Shown here: positions 30,343 to 41,043 of the stretch, piece after piece
Numbering within the stretch: the stretch's first letter is position 1
Layout of the letters: every line of letters starts with the position of its first letter
DNA from: Clusia tigrina
Taxonomy: Eukaryota; Arthropoda; Insecta; Diptera; Clusiidae
Reading direction: 5' to 3'
NCBI GenBank assembly: GCA_920105625.2
Contig: OV050030.1
Coordinates: forward strand, 71,502,900 to 71,566,899
Length of the DNA stretch: 64,000 bases
Program-made: the position numbers and the translations under genes
The notes under the pieces: model-generated
Seen by the model: the letters and a program-made list of their open reading frames with translations, nothing else
Told to the model about the DNA's origin: nothing
Databases searched by the model: none

Positions 30343-31212
30343 TTGAGTCCGTCACTTGTCGAGGGCCTCTCAGATCAGGGAGAAGAGAATTTGGAAGCCC
30401 CCCAAGAGATTAATATAGCTAAGTTTTTACCAGCAACTGAGAAAACACAAAGGAGTAAAATGGGCATTTTGGAAGTTGCTCATGCGGTGGAGAACTTGGT
30501 GCCCATGTTCTCAGGAGTCGAGATGTATGATCTGAGAACTGAGATCAGGCGCTTCAAAGCAGGTTGTGAGCTAGTACAACAGATTCTTCCAGAAGCAGAC
30601 GGGGAACACTTAATAAAGTGTATTAGACAAAGAACCACAGGTGATGCGTTTGATTTACTGGTGCATAGCTCAGTAAGCACCCTGGAAAAATTATATGCAC
30701 TTTTGGATCGGACGTATTTGAAACAAAAGACACACGACTGTCTCATTCGGGAAATTCAGGAATCAACTCAGAAACCTGGGGAGGAATTGAGAGCCTGGGG
30801 ACGAAGGCTCCAGTGTCTGGGGAACGCTGCTGAGACGGAAGCCAACAGGCAGTTTCCAGGAAACGATGCAGCATACAAGGTTCAAGTAGATCGGGCTATG
30901 ATTTCTGTGTTCAAGGCAGGCCTGATAAATAGGGACTTAGCTAATTATACTCTTACTCTCACACCAAGGAGCATGACAGAGCTAGTGGAAGCGGTCTCCT
31001 CCGCTGAAGCAGCAATACAACAGCGAACGACAACATGTGGAATCTGCTGGACTGATGTTCCTGCCGAGGTAGGAACAGTACATCAGCGGAACCCAAGTGG
31101 AGTCGGCAGATTGATGGGCCAAGTTCCGAAACAAAGAGACCAAGGATTCCTAGTCGAGAGATTCCAGCCGAGCAAACCCATTTGCCCATCAGCCAGGTCA
31201 TACAAGGGATGA
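30343..31212 (+). CDS. Element C Gag (capsid part)
   Basis: An open frame of 289 residues. After a short acidic N-terminus, residues about 45-240 form a helical capsid-like domain: HAVENLVPMFSGVEMYDLRT, TTGDAFDLL, TLEKLYALLDRTYLKQKTHD, STQKPGEELRAWGRRLQCL and RAMISVFKAGLINRDLANYT. The last segment, followed by SSAEAAIQQR, matches the Gag of element D nearly residue by residue. It would build the particle. The frame ends at 31212 (TGA); the zinc-knuckle part follows in 31244-31612, so Gag is interrupted once. The Met at 30343 is in a plausible position but the real start may lie upstream, where the jockey junction blurs the leader. Confidence 0.82.
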   Translation: MSPSLVEGLSDQGEENLEAPQEINIAKFLPATEKTQRSKMGILEVAHAVENLVPMFSGVEMYDLRTEIRRFKAGCELVQQILPEADGEHLIKCIRQRTTGDAFDLLVHSSVSTLEKLYALLDRTYLKQKTHDCLIREIQESTQKPGEELRAWGRRLQCLGNAAETEANRQFPGNDAAYKVQVDRAMISVFKAGLINRDLANYTLTLTPRSMTELVEAVSSAEAAIQQRTTTCGICWTDVPAEVGTVHQRNPSGVGRLMGQVPKQRDQGFLVERFQPSKPICPSARSYKG

Positions 31213-31243
31213 GTGCATTACACGGAAAAACACGCCCTACTGT

Positions 31244-31612
31244 ATGGAGTGCCAAACATATGGTCATGAGGCAAGAAGACAGTGCCAAGGAGACACAGAA
31301 TGGAGTCAGAATAGAAGGCAGCCAGCTACGAGGCGCCCGGCGCCAACCTTGAGAGACAGCAGGGGTAGCTTCAGTAGTCCCCGAGTTAATTCAACGGAAG
31401 GAATTATCCAAGGAAGAAATCCTTTCAAAACTGTGAGTGGTCCGCAGCGACCAAATTGGGATTCCAGAAGTGAACCAACGATAAGCAACACCCAACAGGG
31501 GTTGAGATGCTTCTCATGTGGACGAATGGGACATCGGGCAGCGGAATGCAGGGATAGACAATCCCAACAACGGAACCAGGGAAACTTCCAGCGGCCCAGT
31601 CGACGCCAGTAG
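31244..31612 (+). pseudogene. Element C Gag nucleocapsid
   Basis: Residues are Arg/Gln/Pro-rich with one clear CCHC knuckle, LRCFSCGRMGHRAAECRDRQ, near residues 86-105 (C-x2-C-x4-H-x4-C). Just upstream, in the capsid frame's continuation, a second degenerate knuckle may be present (CMECQTYGHEARRQC, about 31236-31283). Together they resemble the two-knuckle nucleocapsid that packages RNA. It is separated from the capsid frame by the stop at 31212 and ends at the TAG at 31610-31612, ahead of the protease. Confidence 0.78.
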
Positions 31613-31741
31613 ACTGGAAAGCCAAAAGAGAGAAAGTAATAATTAGGCCTGAAGTACGTGTGACTAGTAATGTAGAAACTACAGTCCAGGAGAAGGGTTA
31701 GGAAGTGGATACACGTCCATATTGAGAACAAAAGGACATTG

Positions 31742-32083
31742 CTTCGTTATGAGCAGGATAAGTGATGCCTTCATCGAGATATCCAGCAAGGAATCAGTTT
31801 GTGGAAAGCTAGTGCTCTTGGTAGATTCAGGGGCGGACACTAGCCTCATAAAAACTGGTGTTTAACGGAAAGGGTTAGATATTAATCAAATGGACGTAAG
31901 ACCGCCTAATGGAGCGTTTGGAGGGTGTATCAGGACATTGGGGTCGCTTAGAATAGGGCACAGTGAAGTTAAGGGCATGAGTTTTAGAGTGCACGCAGTG
32001 GAAGTGGATAGGAAAGGTATCCCGGCTGATGGGATAATTGGCCGCGATAATCTTTGGGGCCGCACCATACTGGATGCGCTTTA
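31742..32083 (+). pseudogene. Element C protease
   Basis: A retropepsin-like region: LLVDSGADTSLIKTGV at about 31820-31865 has an intact D-S-G active site, but an in-frame TAA follows at once (31863-31865). Residues from 31890 on (MDVRPPNGAFGGCIRTLGSL) continue the fold, and IPADGIIGRDNLWG (about 32015-32058) is the conserved 'I-[IL]-G-x-[DN]' strand. A matching IPADGILGRDNLW occurs in element D. It would cleave Gag-Pol. The stop inactivates the copy as read. Confidence 0.75.
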
Positions 32084-32450
32084 AAACAGTTATCGTTTTA
32101 TGATAATTATAAAAACAGGATCCTCACTCTTCCATTAAAGTCATGGCAGGAAGGAACCGTGAATAGGGTTAAGAATTGTATGGTGAAGTGAATGCAAGGT
32201 CAACCAGGGTAGTTACTATGCATAGAATCTAGTGTTTTACGGAGAGGGCTAGATATTAATCAAATGGACGTAAGAATGCTTAACGGTGCGTTTGGAGGGT
32301 GCATCAGGACAGTTATCATTTTATGATGATGATAAGAATAGAATCCTTACTCTTCCATTAAAGTCATGGCAGGAAGGAACCGTGAATAGGATTAAGAATT
32401 GTATGGAGGAAGTGAACGCAAGATCGACTAGAATAGTTACTATGCATGTA
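31858..32450 (+). repeat. Partial tandem duplication across protease-RT junction
   Basis: The sequence GTGTTTAACGGAAAGGGTTA at 31858 onwards recurs at about 32230 (GTGTTTTACGGAGAGGGCTA); both are followed by GATATTAATCAAATGGACGT. AGTCATGGCAGGAAGGAACC occurs at about 32140 and again at 32363. The second copy lacks about 130 bp of the middle. Confidence 0.88.
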
Positions 32451-32695
32451 AATACGAGACTTAGGACTGTTGTTTTGCACAAGCAGCAGCTACCGGACTG
32501 CGTATATAAGGGAGAAACCATAGCGCAAGTTGACAAGGGCAAGGTGTACACTTGCGTACTCAACGCATCAGAAAACAACTACCTTATAGATGAGGATTTT
32601 AGTTTAGTAAGTTCACTAGTTACGATAATTATAATTTTAAGGAGCCGAATTATAGATCGGTAAATCAGATTAAACAAGATGATATAAGAAAAAGA

Positions 32696-33472
32696 ATGGG
32701 GAGAGTGCTAGAATCACTGAAGTTAGACCCAAGCGTAAATTTAGAAGAGAAGGCATCAATAGAAGCCATTTGTACGTCATTCCATGACATATTTTTGCTG
32801 GAAGGAGACCAGCTGACGTATACATCAGAGGTAGAGCATGAAATACCGACAAGAGTCGATCAACCACCAATTAACCAGAAACAATACAGATTGCCACAAG
32901 CTCACAAAGATCAGGTAAACAGGCAATTAGAAGGAATGTTAAAGGACAACATAATTTCACCGAGTATCTCGCCTTGGAACTCACCAATAATTTTGGTACC
33001 AGAGAAGGGAGGTGCTCAGGGTCAAAAGAAGTGGAGAATGGTCGTCGATTTTAGGAACTTGAACGACGCCACTATCAAGCAAGTGTCCCCGATACCAAGG
33101 ATAGAAGAGATTCTGGATCAGGAGGGGCATAGTAGATATTTTTCTACACTTGATTTAGCGTGTGGCTACCACCAAGTTCTGGTGGATACCCAAGATAAGA
33201 AAAAAACCGCGTTCAGCACCGGTTTAGGGCATTATGAGTTTAATAGAATGCCGTTTGGATTAACAGGAGCACCGGCTACCTTCCAACGGCTAATGAACCA
33301 TATAATAACAGGCTTGCAAGGGTTAGATTGTTTTGTGTATGTAGATGAGATTGTAATTTATGGGAAGAACTTGCAGCAGCATTCGCAACGCTTGTGCAAG
33401 GTGCTCTATATAGGCGAAATAAAGCAAAGTTCGAATGGACACAGAGCTGTCAGCAAGCATTTGAGAGGCTAG
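32696..33472 (+). pseudogene. Element C reverse transcriptase, YVDE active site
   Basis: The palm is well preserved: WNSPIILVPEK (94-104), WRMVVDFRNLNDATIKQVSP (113-132), FSTLDLACGYHQV with the first catalytic Asp (Asp153), MPFGLTGAPATFQRLM and then YVDE at 215-218. The second Asp of the metal-binding YVDD is Glu here, a conservative but normally inactivating change; element D has YLDD. After NLQQHSQRL the frame jumps to FEW...-like sequence of the connection (about 33410), so the thumb is deleted. The Met at 32696 is the first in frame; the polypeptide would normally come from a longer Pol. Confidence 0.87.
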
Positions 33473-33559
33473 AAGAAATAATTAGCTCGCCACCGATTTT
33501 GGCGTAACCCGACTTTGAGCAAACTTTTTTGTTGTATTGTCACAAGGGGAAGTCGATAA

Positions 33560-33886
33560 TGATCAATCAATAGCATTCGCAAGCAGGGCGCTTAGCGATA
33601 CGGAGAAAAGATGCTCCACAATAGAGTCGGAATTTCTAGCCATAGTGTGGGGTACGAAAATTTTAGGGCATATATGTTAGGTCGCCCATTTAACATATAC
33701 ACGGATCACCAGCCGCTGAGAGGCATAGCCAATTTGAAAGACCAAACCTGTAGGCTAGCCAGGTTAAGACACAAATTATCTGAGTATGATGATGATGATC
33801 ATATACAAACCTGGGAAAAAGAATCTGAATGCGGGCGCACTCAGCAGAGTACGGCAGGCACAGAAGATATCGGTAGTGCAACCTAG
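33560..33886 (+). pseudogene. Element C RNase H remnant
   Basis: Across two frames: SIAFASRALSDTEKRCSTIESEFLAIVWG (33566-33655) keeps the catalytic Glu, then YMLGRPFNIYTDHQPLRGI (about 33671-33730) keeps a catalytic Asp. The first Asp, normally in 'TTDAS', is lost upstream (LLYCHKGKSI). It ends with IYKPGKKNLNAGALSR (about 33804-33850), in which the usual Asp of 'ADALSR' is Gly. Frame changes occur at about 33610 and 33790. RNase H activity is unlikely. Confidence 0.8.
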
Positions 33887-34113
33887 GGCCAAAGCAAGGT
33901 CAGATAAGGAGAAGGCCGAGAGAATGCAAGGGAATGAAATTGATGCGACAAGAGCAATGCGGGTTTCGCTGCCAATGAACAAACAGCAAGTAGTATGGAA
34001 TGGCTGGAGGATAAAAAAGATATCCAGGCTGTGTTAAAGGGTTTTCATGATTCACCACTAGGTGCACACCAGGGATTCTGGAAAACCCATGACAGAATTA
34101 AGCGAGTATACGG

Positions 34114-34974
34114 ATGGAAAGGTATGCTCCGAGACATAAAAAGTATATAAAGAGTTGTCCGAAATGTCAGGCCAATAAGAGTTCAATGCTAATAAAGATG
34201 CCAATGATGTTAACTGATACACCAAAACAGCCATTTGATAAAGTTCATATGGATATTGTAGGTATTTTACCTGAGACTGTTTCGGGAAATAAATACATAT
34301 TGACGTTCCAAGAAGATTTCTCAAAGTATATGGCGTGCGTGGCTATACCCGATGCTGAAGCAAGTACGGTGGCCAAGACATTCTTTGACGAAATTATAGC
34401 ACGGTATAACATACCTAAGATTTTGATAACCGACAATGGTTCAAATTTTGTATCGAAACAATTCTCAGAAACGTGTAAAATGCTGGGAATCAAGAAATTG
34501 CATATAACACCATATCATCCGCAGGCGAATGGCTCATTGGAGCGTAGTCATCGACCTCTGGTCGAGTACTTGCGCAGTTTTGCCAAGGAAGACGGCTCGA
34601 ATTGGGATCAATGGTTGACCACTGCAATGCATGTACACAACAATACTGTGCATGTATCAACGAAGCAAACTCCGTTTAGGACGATCTACGGGTTTGATTT
34701 CAACATGCCAGCAAATTTGAAGCGCAAATGTGCGCCAGTATACAATGCTGAGGATCCCAATAAAGAGCAAAAGTATCAGCTACAGCGAGCGCACGAATTG
34801 GTTAGAGAAAACCAGGATTGTGCTAAACGAGTAGCCAGGGAAGCCTATAACAAGGTACTAAACCCACTAGTCTTTCATGTGGGTGACCAGGTACTAATGA
34901 AGAATCAGGCTAGAAGAAACAAATTCTCACCTGTTTGGATAGGTCCATATGTATCCGCAGCCGATTTACAATAG
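34114..34974 (+). CDS. Element C integrase
   Basis: An open frame of 286 residues. The zinc region starts upstream in another frame (HDSPLGAHQGFWKTHDR, 34047-34097) and ends here with Cys15 and Cys18 (SCPKCQA). The catalytic core has Asp47 (VHMDIVG), Asp107 (ITDNGSNF) and Glu143 (NGSLERSHR), with 35 residues between the last two, all intact. The C-terminal part includes VFHVGDQVLMKNQ and FSPVWIGPY, the SH3-like segment of gypsy integrases; the frame ends early at 34974, where element D continues with KIWGPVMTEVRI. It would integrate cDNA. It is one of the few complete catalytic cores in the window, though the frame break before 34114 separates the zinc-binding histidines. Confidence 0.88.
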   Translation: MERYAPRHKKYIKSCPKCQANKSSMLIKMPMMLTDTPKQPFDKVHMDIVGILPETVSGNKYILTFQEDFSKYMACVAIPDAEASTVAKTFFDEIIARYNIPKILITDNGSNFVSKQFSETCKMLGIKKLHITPYHPQANGSLERSHRPLVEYLRSFAKEDGSNWDQWLTTAMHVHNNTVHVSTKQTPFRTIYGFDFNMPANLKRKCAPVYNAEDPNKEQKYQLQRAHELVRENQDCAKRVAREAYNKVLNPLVFHVGDQVLMKNQARRNKFSPVWIGPYVSAADLQ

Positions 34975-37692
34975 TCGTAACAATCAAGGGCAAGAATAAA
35001 AAGATACATAATAATTTATTTAATTGTTCCACATTAGACCACACAACTAAAACCATGTGTTAACAGTGTTTTACAAGTGTAAACACAAGAATAACAACGT
35101 AAACATGTACGTGTGTATATCAAATAACACACACAGCGCCGATTTTCAAAGTCAATGCCAGTAGAAGTGTGCCACTTAAACTCGGGCGAGTAAAATTGAC
35201 GTAATGAAAATATGCTTATTAGGCACTATATCCGAATGAAGCACCATGGAGAAAGATATTTCTTAAATATAAAATAATAAAAAGGGTTCATTGCACGAAA
35301 TTCAAAAATTAAATCATAAGACAGTCGTGGGAAGTAATATAAGACTTAACTTAAAATGCATACATACATACAGCAGTTTATGAACTGAAATTCGACGCGT
35401 AAGCGTTAACCCCAGGCAACGGAACCGCTTGTGAAGTAAGTATATATATGTATATATGTGTATAATATACAGAATGAATGTACGAACGTATATTTAAAGA
35501 AGTAAGTATTCTAATTAAGAGGAATGGGTATGTACGTATGTATATTTTTGCAGATACTTACATACTGTAGCAGGCTACATGTAAATATCCATAGATATTT
35601 TCGGTTTATCGCTTAGGATATTAGCGTGTGCGGAATAGTAATGTATATACGAGTATATATATTGAATTAGAACAATATATTTTGTTTACCAAATTATAAA
35701 ATGCCTTGAATGTATGTATGTATTCATATAAGAGCAGGTTGCATGGTGTAGGGTAATACACTTGTTAATGGATATATACATACCGGGCTAGTAGTAAATT
35801 GAAATATATAGAGTAGTTAGATGCAATGAAAAATTTAGTCATGTAATGGACAATGTTTTCACATAAACGGGTTTATCTTAAATATTCTGGTTTATGTCAG
35901 AGGGGTAAAGAATTTGCTCAGAATTGAAAAATTTAAAAACATATTATATAAAAAAAAATATTATGAAACAAATTATGAAATATTTAAACAAACAAAAAAC
36001 TAATAAAAAGAAAATAATATATGAAGAACAAATAAATTGAAAAACAATGACTATGATTTAAAAGAAATTCTATTTTTACTAAACGAATTTTGGCTCTTAC
36101 CAATTTCACAAAATAAGAACGGATTATTACATATAAAATATTCAAAATATACTCGCTTTAAGAAAAGTTATAAATTTTAAAATATTATAATCTGTGTACA
36201 AGTTCACATTAAAAACAAAAGTAGTTTAGAAAATAGTTAGAGTTACAGAAATTAATTATTTAAAATCTAAATTTATAATGAAATAAATGTAATAATAAAA
36301 AAAAAACACAAATTAGACTAAATAGGAAAATTATACCCAAGAGTATATATAGTATATATTGTATATATATTTAAATAATATATAATTTTGAAATTCATTT
36401 ATTAAATTAACTTATGAAATGTTCGACAAAAATTAAATATAGAAAGATATCAAACTAAAATGTTAACTAGAAATTTAAGAAAATTATTATATGTATTCAG
36501 CTCTGATGATGTGAATACTGTGCGGACTAAAGGACCAACGTATTATTCGATGGATTGGCGATGAATGGCGACTAATGTGATATTTCTCGAAACAGCGTAT
36601 GCCCGCAGTCTTTGATCACGTTGTGGATGGGTTTATTGACAAACAAAGGAAAAATAAACAGGTTTCTTTGAGGAGTCATATTTTGCATTGGACAGACTTA
36701 TGTTACAATGTCCAGCCAGTGTATCACAATCTTACCAGAATCGTTTCTGAATAAGTTGAAGATGGGCAAAAACATAAAGAGGGTGGCTGAAACCACCACC
36801 AAATATAATAAGCAGAGGAAATTTGACTTACAGAAGTCAATTGCTTCAGTAGATTATATGTTCAATCTAGAGGATGAACATAAGAAATATTATTCGCTTA
36901 TGAGATTGATTTACTAGAAGAAGACTGGTATCTGATCGGAGTACGCAAATTGCAAATCATTAACCGTGTATCTCAGAGAAATACCGATACTCAACACATC
37001 GAGGTCAACGAAGTCAAATTCTATTATGAGAAAGCTCAAGAAAAACACTTCCACCATAAAACGCATTACTGTAAAGTAAATAACGGAGGAGTATTGTAAT
37101 CTCTCATGTATTTCAAATGCATTTTACAATCTGAATACTACAAGAAGAAGTAGTACCACCTATCCGTTGGGGCACGATATATAAATCAAAAGAAGAAGGC
37201 CACTACAAGCGCAGTTTTAATGGTAAACAAAATCGCCAGCCTAGAATATCATACGAACCAGTCCAGAAAGAAGGGAGGGATATGCGGAGTTCATCGAGGA
37301 ATTTCACTCCGACAACAGCGGCCGTCGACTGGACCAGCAGGTAGCAGTTATTAATTATGTTATTGTATAGATGTTTGTATATACGCCAATGAGAAAAGAG
37401 TCAATAAAAGACCAAATTATAAAAAGGGGAATATAAGAAAAAAAATGATAGATAAAAATAAAAGAGCAAAGTAACGAAAGAAAAAATTAGCTCTACAGAA
37501 GAAAAACTAGAGAATAAAAATATATGGAAAAGAAGAGATTAAAAAAAAGAAAAAATAAAAAAAAACCGTGATAGAACCCAAATAAGGCGATTTCATGGAA
37601 AAAATAAAACAAATTATATAAATGTACTATAGAGTTAAATAGATGCACATAATTGTTTACAGTGCAAGAAAAATATTGTGGAGATTTATTGC
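34975..37692 (+). other. Element C 3' region without clear genes
   Basis: AT-rich, with GTATGTATGTAT-type tracts near 35440-35730. A GC-richer island (36480-37340) holds short open stretches such as 36708-36917 but nothing I can name; env, present at this place in D, is not recognisable. Confidence 0.5.
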
Positions 37693-37711
37693 AAGTTAGT
37701 TGCACTAACTT
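37693..37711 (+). promoter_or_regulatory. Hairpin upstream of element C polypurine tract
   Basis: AAGTTAGT-TGC-ACTAACTT is a perfect 8-bp inverted repeat with a 3-nt loop. It lies 6 bp before the polypurine tract and has a structural counterpart at 45834-45856. Confidence 0.7.
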
Positions 37712-37717
37712 ATTTTA

Positions 37718-37732
37718 GAAAGAGGGGAGGGA
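37718..37732 (+). promoter_or_regulatory. Element C polypurine tract
   Basis: GAAAGAGGGGAGGGA directly precedes the LTR start TGTTGTGAG. It primes plus-strand synthesis. Confidence 0.85.
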
Positions 37733-38185
37733 TGTTGTGAGTTAGAATCAAGCTACCTATGCGTAGTTGACTCACAGCACCGACTCCTAAAAGCTACAAA
37801 ATATTTGGTGTGGTTAGCTTTACGCAGTTAAATTCATTAAGAGAGCACATATTTCTAGGGTGCAAATATTGTAAATCAATAGTATTTATGTATTAATTAT
37901 TATGTAAACTTGTGTGAGTTACAGTTCCGCAGTCAAGTCGACGATGGGCATTGGAATTTAGAATGCACCATCCACATTTTTACAGTAAAGTAGATCAGTT
38001 GGCTTGACCAACTGACACCAATTAGCAGGTGCGAAATTGGAACACCGTAAAGGTGAATACGTAGAATGTAATTGTTTTTCGTAAATAGTATATAAGAACT
38101 AGTATTTTAAGAATAAAGTTGGCTTGTTGTTTTTAAACTAAAAGTGATGTAGTGTTTTATTCTAAAGAGTGATTTTAGGTTTACA
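37733..38185 (+). repeat. LTR L1, shared between elements C and D
   Basis: TG...CA repeat, 453 bp by these ends. It begins with an inverted repeat TGTTGTGAGT (37733-37742) and ACTCACAGCA (37770-37779). TATATAAGA near 38090 and AATAAA near 38110 give the promoter and poly(A) signals. It is preceded by C's polypurine tract, so it is C's 3' LTR, and it is followed by a leader and gag, so it also serves as D's 5' LTR. Confidence 0.8.
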
Positions 38186-38254
38186 GATACACAGGCTCCC
38201 AGTACAGGCAGCGAGAGGACGCTCCCCGAGGACAAACAAACACGGTCCTCAACA

Positions 38255-38965
38255 ATGCATAAGACAAAGAACAACAGTGGACGCGCGTTGCCGCATAGCC
38301 CGATGGACAACCTGGCTGTTTTATATGCTCTCCTGGACAGGACATACTTGAAACAAAAGTCGTACGACGCACTCATAAGAGAGATCCAGGAGTCTACTCA
38401 GAAGCCTGGAGAGGAATTGAGAGCCTGGGGCCGTAGGCTCCAGTCACTGGGGAGTGCAGCGAGTGCAGAAGCAAACAGGCAATTCCCGAAAAGTGCTTCG
38501 GTATACAAATCGCAGATAGAGAGGGCCATGGTGACGGTGTTCAAGGCCGGCTTAGTGAACTTGGACTTGGCCAATTACACGCTGAGTCTGACGCAACGAT
38601 CGATGGTAGATTTGATAGAGGCGGTTACGTCTGCAGAGGTGGCCATTCAGCAAAGAGCCACGACGAGGGGCATATGCTGGACGAGTGCACCCTCTTGTTC
38701 GAGTGTCCCGCGACAAGAATTGGGGGGTAATGAGAAACGGGGAATGGAGCATAGCGATCGATTACCGGCTGTAGAGGTCGCATGCTCATTTTGTAATAGG
38801 CACGGACATTTCTGGGATGAGTGCCGGACGAGGAGGAATACTCCGTTTTGTGAGGTTTGCGGTAATTATGGCCACCGAAGAGGGATGAGTTGGCCAAGGA
38901 ATGCATCAGCAAGGCACCAGGGTAGCTTCGGAAATCAGCAGCAAAGTACCATTGCCAGTCAATAG
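38255..38965 (+). pseudogene. Element D Gag, N-terminal capsid deleted
   Basis: The first 18 or so residues read through leader-like sequence in a shifted frame; clear Gag begins at LYALLDRTYLKQKSYDALIR (about residue 25), whose equivalent in element C is about residue 116. The capsid half ahead of it is deleted: the leader joins directly to the equivalent of C's 'RQRTTGDA' region, in another phase. The rest matches C closely (STQKPGEELRAWGRRLQSL, RAMVTVFKAGLVNLDLANYT), then zinc knuckles: CSFCNRHGHFWDEC (C-x2-C-x4-H-x4-C) and CEVCGNYGHRRG, whose last Cys is lost. It could not form a normal capsid. Confidence 0.83.
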
Positions 38966-38971
38966 AGACCC

Positions 38972-39582
38972 GTGTTGCTCGTGGAAACCCAGGGTACCGC
39001 ACATGGCAGCAGAACATGGACGGTACTAGTAATAACCGTCATACCTATGGTTCGCAGCAAAACCAATTATAAGACGCAAGGAACAACGGAAAGGAAGTCG
39101 CCAACCGACCTGTACATGGTGTGGACGATAGATTGGCCATGTAGAGAACTGTCTCGCGAGGAACAGCAACAGGAAGAATCAGGGAAACGGGTAGGGGGCC
39201 AACCTCAGCCTAGAGGTTGGAAACCCCAGAACACTGCTAATATACAGGGACTAAATGTGGTTCTCACATCAGCGACAGTTGAGAAACCGCAAACTCCGAA
39301 GATACAGGATACAGCACTCTTAGGGACAATAAATTTATTTTGTCTATTGCTAAGTCTGTTTGGCGTCATTCACCAGAGAGCAGTGGGGGTAGTCACGGAC
39401 TACCTCCCTGGTATATTAATATATATAGGAACAAATTTTAGCAATATTAGTGAAAGATGCAGACAGGTAATTCAGCCGGTCAGGGGCATGACAGCAGGTT
39501 TGAAAAAATGCATGGAGAAGATGAATGATAGTATGGCAAATTTTAAATCGCGTTTAATTATATTTGTTGATAGTACCGCTAG
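38972..39582 (+). pseudogene. Element D gag-protease linker with third knuckle trace
   Basis: Mostly frame-broken. At 39112-39156 a knuckle C-T-W-C-G-R then H-V-E-N-C can be read with a TAG inside it. The stretch 39310-39580 gives no convincing homology. Confidence 0.5.
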
Positions 39583-40194
39583 ATGTGTAGGGTTCCTCCG
39601 CGATATAAACATTTTTTGGCTAACAATTTCAACAGTCAGTCTACCTGCACGGATTATTCTTATGTGGTCATTCCGTGCAAGGAAGCAAAATCAGGTCATC
39701 TGGTATTAGTGCTGGACACAGGTGCGCACACCAGCCTAATAAAGACTTTATCCATGAGGTCATTCCACATTATCCAGACCCAAGACGGTATCCCGGCAGA
39801 CGGAATACTGGGAAGAGATAATTTGTGGAATTCTTCTATAATAGATACAGTACATAAACGCTTATCAGTATGCAATGCTAACGGGAAAACTGTCAAAAAT
39901 TTTAGACTTTGTGCAAGGGACAATATAGGAAGGAACCAGAGTAGGACCCGGAGGGACAGTTTAAGCAGGGAGCAGGAAAGTGAATCAGAAGGCATAGTGA
40001 AGGCTAGGGCAATAACTGTACAGAAGGTAAGGGTACCTGTGAAAGAGGGTTTAACAATAGTGAACAGACAAGAGATACCGCCTGGCGTGTATATCAGCGA
40101 TACTTTGGCATACGCCACATATTATACAATTGAGTCACCAGTGCTGAACAGTCAATCGGACGTAGGATGGGATCAGAATTGCGAGGCGACATGA
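39583..40194 (+). pseudogene. Element D protease
   Basis: The frame carries LVLVLDTGAHTSLIKTL (about residues 41-57), a retropepsin active site with intact D-T-G-A, and then GIPADGILGRDNLWNSSIID, the second conserved strand, immediately afterwards. In element C about 45 residues lie between these blocks, so the flap region has been deleted here. The C-terminal half, rich in Arg and Ser with VKEGLTIVNRQEIPPGVYIS, is the linker to RT. An intact active site with a missing flap is unlikely to give a functional protease. The first 40 residues are not clearly related to anything. Confidence 0.78.
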
Positions 40195-40248
40195 TCCAAT
40201 ATCTTGGAGTAAGACATTAGAGGACTGAGCGATGCGAGTGATTTTGTA

Positions 40249-41043
40249 GTGCAGGAAAAGTCTCGGGAGTACACCGAGAGAGCGGAGAAACTGAAAAACC
40301 AATTGGGAATGGGGATTATTTTGAATGAGGAGGAAAGCCGTTCAATAGCAAGAATGTGCGCAGAGTATAACGATGTTTTCTTAGTCGATAGGGACGCGCT
40401 GCCGTTCACATCTGCAATTGAGCACAATATTTCCATAGCGGAGGGGCAGTTGCACATAAATCAAAGGCAATATAGAACTCCAGAGGCTCATAGTTACGAA
40501 ATGCATCGACAGGTGGACAAGCTGTTGGAGGAGGGCATAATAATGCCGAGCAATTCTCCATGGAATTCACCTTTATTGTTGGTTCCGAAAAAGTCCCAGG
40601 ACAACACCAAGAAATGGAGATTGGTGGTCGATTTCAGGAAATTAAATGACGTCACGCTGAAACAAGTTTTTCCGATCCCAAGAATTGACGAAATTCTGGA
40701 CCAGTTGGGTCATTGTAGGTATTTCTCTACGCTAGATTTGGCTAGTGGATACCATCAAGTCTGGATGGTTCCGGAAGACAGGGAGAAAACGGCAATCAGC
40801 ACGTCTTTGGGTCATTTTGAGTTCAAACGAATGCCATTCGGACTTACTGGTGCTCCAGCAGCTTTTCAGAGGCTCATGAATAGCATTCTAACTGGTCTCC
40901 ATGGTCTTGACTGTTTTCTATACCTAGATGATATAGTGGTTTATGGAAGGAATCTATCAGACCACAGAAGAAAGTTGAGTAACACGAAGAAGTGTAACTT
41001 CCTGCAGCGCGAGGTGGCCTATCTGGGACATAAGTGTACTTAG
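40249..41043 (+). pseudogene. Element D reverse transcriptase
   Basis: Palm and fingers are intact: WNSPLLLVPKK (105-115), WRLVVDFRKLNDVTLKQVFP (123-142), FSTLDLASGYHQV with Asp163, MPFGLTGAPAAFQRLM and YLDD at 225-228. After the DD motif, residues RNLSDHRRKLSNTKKCNFLQ show a small deletion in the 'L-x-x-VF-x-x-L-x-x-[AH]-L' helix; REVAYLGHKCT is followed by a TAG at 41041-41043. The upstream part (ESRSIARMCAEYNDVFLVDR) is the normal linker. Of the RTs in the window this one has the best-preserved core, but the frame is closed after it. Confidence 0.88.

Larger units (their letters stand above)
30343..38185 (+). mobile_element. Element C: Ty3/gypsy retrotransposon, 5' LTR missing
   Basis: gag, zinc knuckle, protease, RT, RNase H and integrase lie in gypsy order, followed by 2.7 kb without clear genes, then a hairpin, a polypurine tract and the LTR at 37733-38185. 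No 5' LTR is found upstream of gag; a jockey fragment abuts instead. Element D is the closest relative in the window. Confidence 0.85.

Noticed and set aside
36708..36917. 69-codon frame considered as an env remnant of element C
   Set aside because: No signal peptide, cleavage site or membrane segment, and no resemblance to the D env; too little to name.
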